NCBI RefSeq assembly: GCF_014898815.1
Contig: NW_026515549.1
Coordinates: forward strand, 806,001 to 870,000
Direction of reading: 5' to 3'
Length of the DNA: 64,000 nucleotides
Source: Panonychus citri
Lineage: Eukaryota; Arthropoda; Arachnida; Trombidiformes; Tetranychidae
Part shown: positions 57,863 to 64,000 of the stretch, one piece after another
Position numbering within the stretch: position 1 is the stretch's first letter
How the letters are laid out: each line of letters begins with the position of its first letter
Made by a program: the position numbers and the translations under genes
The notes under the pieces: generated by a model
The model's database searches: none
Told to the model about the DNA's origin: nothing
What the model saw: only the letters and a program-made list of their open reading frames with translations

Positions 57863-58651
57863 TTATTTAGACAATTCAATTTGTCTGTAGAAAATGTCAA
57901 TTGCTTCCTCGAACCTTGCTAATAAATCTAACAAAGTTGCTTTCGGGGATGAAGGTGATTGAGTTTTCCATGAGTTAATGGTGGTAATCATATTGTTCAG
58001 CTCTTGTAAAATAGCGTGACCAAGGACCTTAATTTCAGAAGAAGTCTTTTCATTATCAACAATCTTCTTGATTTCAGTAATATAAGCATTAAGTGATGTT
58101 ACAGCTTTTCCAGAAACTACAGTGGAAATATCTGTCATGGTTGAGGTCAATTCACGAATGAGATCTTCAGGAGACTTAGCACCGATGTTCGGAGTCTTCA
58201 GGGCCTCGAATTCAGTGTCTAAAATTGTGATCAATAAACTGAATTGTGAGATGAATGACTTGATATTCTTGGTGTAAGTTTCATCGCCACAGATAACTTG
58301 TTGCTCGTCCATGGAAATAACATCGGAACGAAGAGTGTCAACAGCTCGGAAAATAACTGAACAGAGGAATTGCTGTTCTTGGTTGATTCCGACTGTTGTG
58401 TTCAACTCATTAATTTCTTTTAATTTATGATCAAGTCGACTGACCAATAATTGCTTGACCAAAGTTGGACTATATTTGGTTGAGATGGTGGTCAAGAATT
58501 CAATGTCTTCAACAGCACTTGAACCAATCAAGGTACAGCCTAAAAGTAATCATATTACATTATTATTAGTATGATGGTCATTTAGTTACGAAATATAAAT
58601 CAAAAACTTACCTAAAACAAAACAAAGAGCAATTAACGATTTGTTGAACAT
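57863..58651 (-). CDS. Secreted helical protein, long form C
   Basis: Exons 58651-58612 (40 nt, signal peptide S-L-I-A-L-C-F-V-L-G) and 58539-57863, phase 1, 238 residues. It matches form B along its length: I-S-T-K-Y-S-P-T-L-V-K-Q-L-L, Q-F-L-C-S-V-I, Q-Q-V-I-C-G-D-E-T-Y, K-S-F-I-S-Q-F, and a C-terminal A-I-D-I-F-Y-R-Q. Predicted all-helical, no membrane segment after the signal. Family unknown to me, and likely lineage-restricted. Confidence 0.8.
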
Positions 58652-59027
58652 TTTTAATCAATTAGCAATTAGTAACTATTGAAACAAAGGTTGAATGTGT
58701 AATTAACTCTAATTTGGATTCTGGTTTAAATTCATTTATTCATTTGTTTTTATAACAATCAATCAATTGTTCAACAGAGTTAATTATCAGTGATGATTAA
58801 AACTTTATCACTCTAATTGTTATTGTTATAAAACCAATGACTGGAGTACATGTCACGTTTGATTTTGTGACGGTTTTAAATATGGCAAATTAAAGTTTAA
58901 TGGTAATAATTTTATAAAATGTTTAGAAGGGTACACAAGTTAATAATTGATTTATAATTGAGGGTGAACAATAAAGAGATTAAGATATAATAAAGAAGAA
59001 GAAAATATAAGAATACGGATTAATAGA

Positions 59028-59188
59028 AAATTGATGAAAATCAATGACACAAATTAGAAAGAAAAAATTGATGAAAATCAATTGAACACAAATTAAAAGA
59101 AAAGAATTGATGAAAATCAACTGAACACAAATTAAAAAACAAATTAAAAAAAAGAATTGATGAAAATAACTGACACAAATTAAAATTT
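59028..59188. repeat. About four imperfect copies of a 37-40-bp unit
   Basis: The unit is AATTGATGAAAATCAA followed by a G/TGAACACAAATTAAAA part. Copies begin near 59030, 59067, 59106 and 59155. Confidence 0.7.
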
Positions 59189-59603
59189 TATACTGATGTC
59201 GAATTTTCTTGATCTAATCGATGAGATTGATTCTCATGGGAACTTTATACTAATTGATTTATTTAATTACTCTGTGAATCTTAACTAACTGATTACTATT
59301 AAATTGGTTAATTGATTTGATTTCCTGTAATTTACTGAGTTAACTATTACTGATTTCCGATAATTAATGGTGTAACTTTAATTGTTGTTGTTTCCTAAAT
59401 CAATTTTCTGATTAACTATTAAATTAATTACTGTCTATTCATAATTGATTTTCTAACCTGAGAATTGTAACCTTATTAATTAAGTAACCTTTTACAAAAA
59501 AAAAGAAGTTAAAGAAAACAAAAAGAAAGGGAAAGAGATTAGTCGGGCAACCCGGCTTATCTATTAGAATAATAAGATTATAGTAATGAAATTAAGGTAA
59601 TAA

Positions 59604-59698
59604 GATTCTGGTGATATGATTCTGGTGATGAGATTCTGGTGATGATATTCTGGTGATGAGATTCTGGTGATGAGATTCTGGTGATGAGATTCTGGTGT
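59604..59698. repeat. 14-bp tandem repeat (GATTCTGGTGATGA)n
   Basis: About six to seven copies with single-base variants. No open frame runs through it. Confidence 0.8.
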
Positions 59699-60086
59699 TT
59701 AACTTTATTTTTAATGTTGAACTTTAGTTTAGTTGAAATTTAGTTTGACGGCAATTCGACTTAACTTAATTTTGACTTAACTGAGTGTTACATGATATTA
59801 ATTAACCCTTATGGTTAATTAATATGGTCGATTTGATCAATATGGTTAATTGGATTTTAAGATTTTAATTAATCGTGATGATAAGATTTATCTATCAACC
59901 TTAAGGTTGATATTAATTTCAATCTTTATGTATAAAAAGAAAATTGTTCTTGATTAAAATCAATCAGTTAATCATCAAGATTATCAACAATAGTTAATTT
60001 AATTTGTTCAACAAATTTTGGTGTCTTCGCCAGGTCATAAATTAATGCAGTTAATTTATTGATAACAATTAAAAAATAAGTTAATT

Positions 60087-60135
60087 AGTTAATTGTGATT
60101 AGTTAATTGTGATTAGTTAATTGTGATCAGTTAAA
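60087..60135. repeat. 15-bp tandem repeat (GTTAATTGTGATTA type)
   Basis: About three copies of TTAGTTAATTGTGAT with minor changes. Confidence 0.6.
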
Positions 60136-60464
60136 TTGATCTAAATGATAATTTTTATTATTTCATTGATTATTTTTCTGTTAATTGTGATTTATTTTTC
60201 AACTTTTCGATTATCATTCAACATTTACAATTGACTTTATTATTATTATCATCACTGATTCTGATTCTGGTTCCAAATTTATTTCTGGTTCAATTCTGAT
60301 TCTGATTCTGATTTTATATCTTGATTTTGATTTCGATTTCTTTTTGGCTTAAACTTTGGTCTCATCTTTTCTGTCATAATGGAATACAATCCAGGTAAAG
60401 ATTTTTTCGCATTAGTTAGTCGCTTTGATTGCTTATTCCGCTCTTAATAAAGTTTTAAAACACC

Positions 60465-61832
60465 ATGAGCGATAATGCTGACGCTTCTGAATCCTCCAAT
60501 CCAATTTCCATTTCAACCAATGTTAGAACTTCCGAAAAATTTTTGTTCCCACTTCAACCTTTGACTTGTGATGATGATGAAGATCTTTTAGATTGGTTAG
60601 ATTGTTATGAGACTATTTCCGAAGCTCACGGTTGGGATGATGTGATGAAGATGAATAAATTGCCAGCCTTTCTGAAAGGAACAGCTAGAAGATGGTTTAC
60701 TAATTGTGCAAAAAGTAGTTTACCTGATGCTCCCAAAACTTACAAAGAGTTAAAAGCAGCTCTTATTGAAGGCCTTTGTCCCACTAATTATCGTAGTTAT
60801 TTAACACACAAACTTGCAAATTACAAACAGAAAGAAAACCAAAGTGTAGTTTATATCTATGAAATGATAGATATTTGTCGAAGAATCGATCCAAATATGA
60901 CAGATTTGATAACCAGGTTATATTCATGCTGGTTTATTACCTAGAATAGCTGAAGCTTTAGATCTTTGACTCCAGTGAATATGAAAGATTTCCTAAAAAA
61001 AGCAACAATTGCTGAGAAATCGGTCAATCGCAATAAAAATTTAAAACCAAATGAAGAAATGAGAACTGTTGAGAGTTTGTTAAGTTCATTACATGAGAAG
61101 ATTGAAAGGGTAACTTCTAGAGGTAATGAAAGTCAACAAAACGATCAAAAAAGAAAATTCAATGGTAATTGTAATTATTGCAATAAAAAAGGCCATAAAG
61201 CTGTTGATTGTTGGAAAAAAGCGAATGACGAAAAAAATGGTAAAGCAGCTACATCTGGTAGTAAAGGCTGGAATAAACCAAAAGTCGTAAATTCGAATAT
61301 AATTGATGATCAAGAAGGTGAGAATAAAACCATTTCTTCAACTCTGATTTGCAATCACTCGAACTCTGGCAATGAAAAGGACCTGATCTTCACGGATATA
61401 TTGACCAACGGACAGAGGTTCAGAGGGTTAATTGATACTGGTTCAGAGATATCGATAATCACGATCGATGCCGTCAGAAGGTTAAATTTACATTATACTG
61501 AGTATTATGGTCCAAAAACGTATACTGCTGGTAATTCACCTTTAAATCCAATTGGTCAAATTTGTTTGAAATTAACGTTTAAAGATGGATTTTCTCAAGT
61601 GACGATTGAGTCGTTATTAATGGTGGTGAAAGAGTTACCGATTAAAATTGAACTTCTCATTGGACAAGATATTCTATGTGAAGGTAAGTTTTCAATTAAC
61701 TGTGCAACTAAACAATTAGAAATCAGTCACCTTTTAAATGGAGATCCATCAAGTTCTGATGATTTCTCAGACATTGAAAGAGAATCAAATGGTGATCAGA
61801 GTGATGATGAAAAATTTATACACAGACGATAA
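60465..61832 (+). pseudogene. Gypsy gag and protease region, frameshifted
   Basis: The start is the ATG at 60465. A gag domain (L-D-W-L-D-C-Y-E; G-T-A-R-R-W-F) runs to about 60920, where the frame slips (a stop at 60942-60944); it slips again near 60965. A second frame carries a CCHC knuckle (C-N-Y-C-N-K-K-G-H-K-A-V-D-C, about 61169-61210) and a retroviral-type protease with the D-T-G-S active site (about 61435) and a downstream L-L-I-G-Q-D-I-L flap-side motif. Confidence 0.8.
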
Positions 61833-62852
61833 AAATTGATAATCCTCAACCACCCAAATGGAATATCAATGAAGAGATAAGTGAAGATAAAAAAATGCGA
61901 TTAATATCAATTCTTGAAAAGAATAGAAAAGCTTTTGCTTTTGATGATTCTGAATTAGGTCAAACAAATTTGTTTGTTCACAAAATTGACACTGGAGACT
62001 CTCTCCCCATTTCACAAACACCTTATCGACAATCAGCTTGGAAAAGAGAATTAGCCGCTAAGATGGTTGATGGTTTATTAGCTCAAGGTGTTATCGAAGA
62101 ATCTCGTTCTCCATGGTCATCTCCAATTGTTATTGTACCCAAGAGGTTCAGAGGGTTAATTGATACTGGTTCAGAGATATCGATAATCACGATCGATGCC
62201 GTCAGAAGGTTAAATTTACATTATACTGAGTATTATGGTCCAAAAACGTATACTGCTGGTAATTCACCTTTAAATCCAATTGGTCAAATTTGTTTGAAAT
62301 TAACGTTTAAAGATGGATTTTCTCAAGTGACGATTGAGTCGTTATTAATGGTGGTGAAAGAGTTACCGATTAAAATTGAACTTCTCATTGGACAAGATAT
62401 TCTATGTGAAGGTAAGTTTTCAATTAACTGTGCAACTAAACAATTAGAAATCAGTCACCTTTTAAATGGAGATCCATCAAGTTCTGATGATTTCAGACAT
62501 TGAAGAGAATCAAATGGTGATCAGAGTGATGATGAAAATTTATACACAGACGATAAAAAGATAATCCTCAACCACCCAAATGGAATATCAATGAAGAGAT
62601 AAGTGAAGATAAAAATGCGATTAATATCAATTCTTGAAAAGAATAGAAAAGCTTTGCTTTTGATGATTCTGAATTAGGTCAAACAAATTTGTTTGTTCAC
62701 AAAATTGACACTGGAGACTCTCATTTCACAAACACCTTATCGACAATCAGCTTGGAAGAGAATTAGCGCTAAGATGGTTGATGGTTTATTAGCTCAAGGT
62801 GTTATCGAAGAATCTCGTTCTCCATGGTCATCTCCAATTGTTATTGTACCCA
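61414..62852 (+). repeat. Tandem duplication of 728 bp inside the gypsy element
   Basis: Copy 1 is 61414-62141, copy 2 is 62142-62852. It spans the protease and the start of the reverse transcriptase. By eye copy 2 carries about nine small deletions totalling 17 bases and no substitutions; several fall in homopolymers or short repeats (for example AAAAAAA to AAAAA near 62613). The first copy runs into the second in the middle of the reverse transcriptase N-terminal region. Confidence 0.9.
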
Positions 62853-64000
62853 AGAAAACTGGTGAAAAAAGATTTTGTGTCAATTATCGTAAATTAAATT
62901 CAATAACTAAACGAGATGTTTATCCAATGCCTAATATTCAATGTTCATTGGATGCTCTGAGTGGATCACAATTCTTCTCTCTTCTTGATTTACGTAGCGG
63001 TTACTATCAGATCGCTCTTGATCCAATTGATGCTGAGAAATCCGCCTTCATAACTATGGATGGTCTTTGGCAATTCAAGGTAATGCCCTTTGGACTCTGT
63101 AATGCTCCAGCAACTTTCAGTCGAATGATGACCATAGTATTAGCTGGACTCTTGTTTAACACTTGTCTAGTTTATATTGACGATGTTATCATATTCTCCA
63201 AAACAAGAAGAACATTGTGATAAAATTGAACGTGTTCTCACTCATTCAAGCTGGATTGACTTTGAAACCAAGTAAGTGTGAATGGCTGAAAACTCGAATT
63301 TTGTATCTTGGTCACATAATAACACCAAAAGGCCAAGAACCTGATCCAAACAAAATAGTTGCGATAAAAAATTTTGCGATTCCTCAGAATGTTAGAGATG
63401 TTAAATCTTTTGTCGCTTTGTGTTCTTATTATCGTAAATTTATCCAAAACTTTTCGAATATAGCGAAACCTTTGACCGAATTAACAAAAAAAGATGTGAT
63501 ATTTGTTTGGGATAAAATGCAAGAGGAAGCATTTGAAACTTTGAAATCAAAAATGATTCAATTCCCTGTCCTCATGCATTATGATCCAACTTTACCCATT
63601 CAATTACGAACTGATGCATCTGATCAAGGGTTAGGAGCAATAATTCTACAAAAAAGAGATGAGAAATGGCATCCAGTTGCTTATGCTAGTCGTGCTTTGA
63701 GAGGAGCAGAAAAATCTTACTCAATCTCAGACAAAGAATGTTTAGCAATTGTTTTCGCTGTTGAAAAATTTAAACAATATCTCGAAGGGTTAGTTTTTGA
63801 AATTGTGACAGATCATTGTGCTCTTTGTTGGCTAAAATCAAAAAAACAATTACCCGCTCGTTTACTTCGTTACTCTTTAATGCTTCAAAGTTATGAGTTC
63901 AATATTATCTATCGATCAGGAAAACTTCATGCAGACGCTGATTGCTTGAGTAGATATCCAGTTGAAATCGAATTGAATGAAGGTAAGATTGATGATGAAG
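62693..64000 (+). pseudogene. Gypsy reverse transcriptase and RNase H, frameshifted
   Basis: The reverse transcriptase shows N-Y-R-K-L-N, L-D-L-R-S-G-Y-Y-Q, M-P-F-G-L-C-N-A-P and the catalytic Y-I-D-D (about 63174-63185). Its frame ends at 63220 through a slip near 63205, and another slip follows near 63240. From about 63250 to the window end a continuous frame carries the thumb and connection (L-G-H-I-I-T-P-K-G; S-Y-Y-R-K-F-I) and RNase H (R-T-D-A-S-D-Q-G-L-G-A; D-H-C-A-L; H-A-D-A-D-C-L-S-R). Confidence 0.85.

Larger units (their letters stand above)
58652..60464. other. AT-rich repeat-dense region before the retrotransposon
   Basis: No gene seen. It contains three tandem-repeat blocks listed separately and a TCTGAT-rich stretch at about 60256-60310. 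The 5' LTR and primer-binding site of the retrotransposon should lie here if the copy is complete; I could not identify them without the 3' LTR, which is outside the window. Confidence 0.5.
60465..64000 (+). mobile_element. Ty3/gypsy LTR retrotransposon, damaged, runs off the window
   Basis: Order on the plus strand: gag with zinc knuckle, aspartic protease, reverse transcriptase, RNase H. That order, with reverse transcriptase before RNase H and no integrase in between, fits Ty3/gypsy; integrase would follow beyond 64000. The frame is broken at several places and an internal segment is duplicated in tandem, so this sequence as given could not make its own proteins. Neither LTR was identified. 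Confidence 0.85.

Noticed and set aside
59786..60000. TGTTACATGATATT as the start of a gypsy 5' LTR
   Set aside because: No matching LTR end or primer-binding site could be found and the 3' LTR is outside the window.
1..64000. CRISPR arrays, operons, bacterial promoters, riboswitches and tRNA or rRNA genes
   Set aside because: The window is clearly eukaryotic nuclear DNA with spliced genes; no tRNA cloverleaf or rRNA stretch was noticed by eye.

Overview
The window is nuclear DNA of a small-genome eukaryote. It is AT-rich, its genes have many short GT-AG introns, and every conserved gene is an animal gene. Tandem DM9 proteins, a BCR/ABR RhoGEF-RhoGAP, an NHERF-like PDZ scaffold, ELAPOR/EIG121, Suv4-20, RSBN1, PIG-U, PIG-Z and SARAF point to an arthropod. 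Gene density and base composition suggest an acariform mite, but the species is inference only. All gene models were built by hand from splice sites, reading phase and family resemblance.

Layout. 0-3.8 kb: three complete and one partial DM9 (DUF3421) genes in tandem. 4.2-5.3 kb: a small tandem-C1 gene resembling the C1A-C1B part of a novel PKC, with one exon split by a 267-bp inverted-repeat element that carries its own splice-like ends; a decayed copy of its last exon lies at 6.2 kb. 7.65-8.5 kb: PGAP2. 9.2-24.9 kb, minus strand: a 20-exon BCR/ABR homologue whose 7.4-kb intron holds a complete three-PDZ gene on the opposite strand. 26.4-30.2 kb, minus: an ELAPOR/EIG121 homologue. 31.3-34.6 kb, minus: a Suv4-20 H4K20 methyltransferase joined in frame to an RRM and CCHC zinc knuckle of RBM4/Lark type.

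34.7-42 kb is a mosaic of duplicated pieces: a CCPG1-like gene (38.5-40.5 kb), a chimera of its start with the end of SARAF (35.3-36.1 kb), a copy of a secreted-protein gene (36.8-37.3 kb), and a second chimera joining a secreted-protein signal exon to SARAF (40.9-41.9 kb). 42.5-45.5 kb: RSBN1, the H4K20me2 demethylase family. 46.5-48.1 kb: an unresolved multi-pass membrane gene with a 601-bp foldback element inside it. 48.8-52.9 kb, minus: PIG-U then PIG-Z. 54.0-54.9 kb: the full-length SARAF parent. 55.4-58.7 kb: three more genes of the secreted family. 59-60.4 kb: simple repeats. 60.5 kb to the end: a damaged Ty3/gypsy retrotransposon containing a 728-bp tandem duplication.

Functional themes. 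Three genes act in GPI-anchor synthesis or remodelling (PGAP2, PIG-U, PIG-Z). Two act on H4K20 methylation in opposite directions (Suv4-20 and RSBN1). The SARAF, CCPG1-like and secreted-protein genes have exchanged exons. Single missing bases break two otherwise intact genes (BCR/ABR and ELAPOR), and the second copy of the retrotransposon duplication differs from the first only by small deletions, so part of the damage may be consensus-sequence error.
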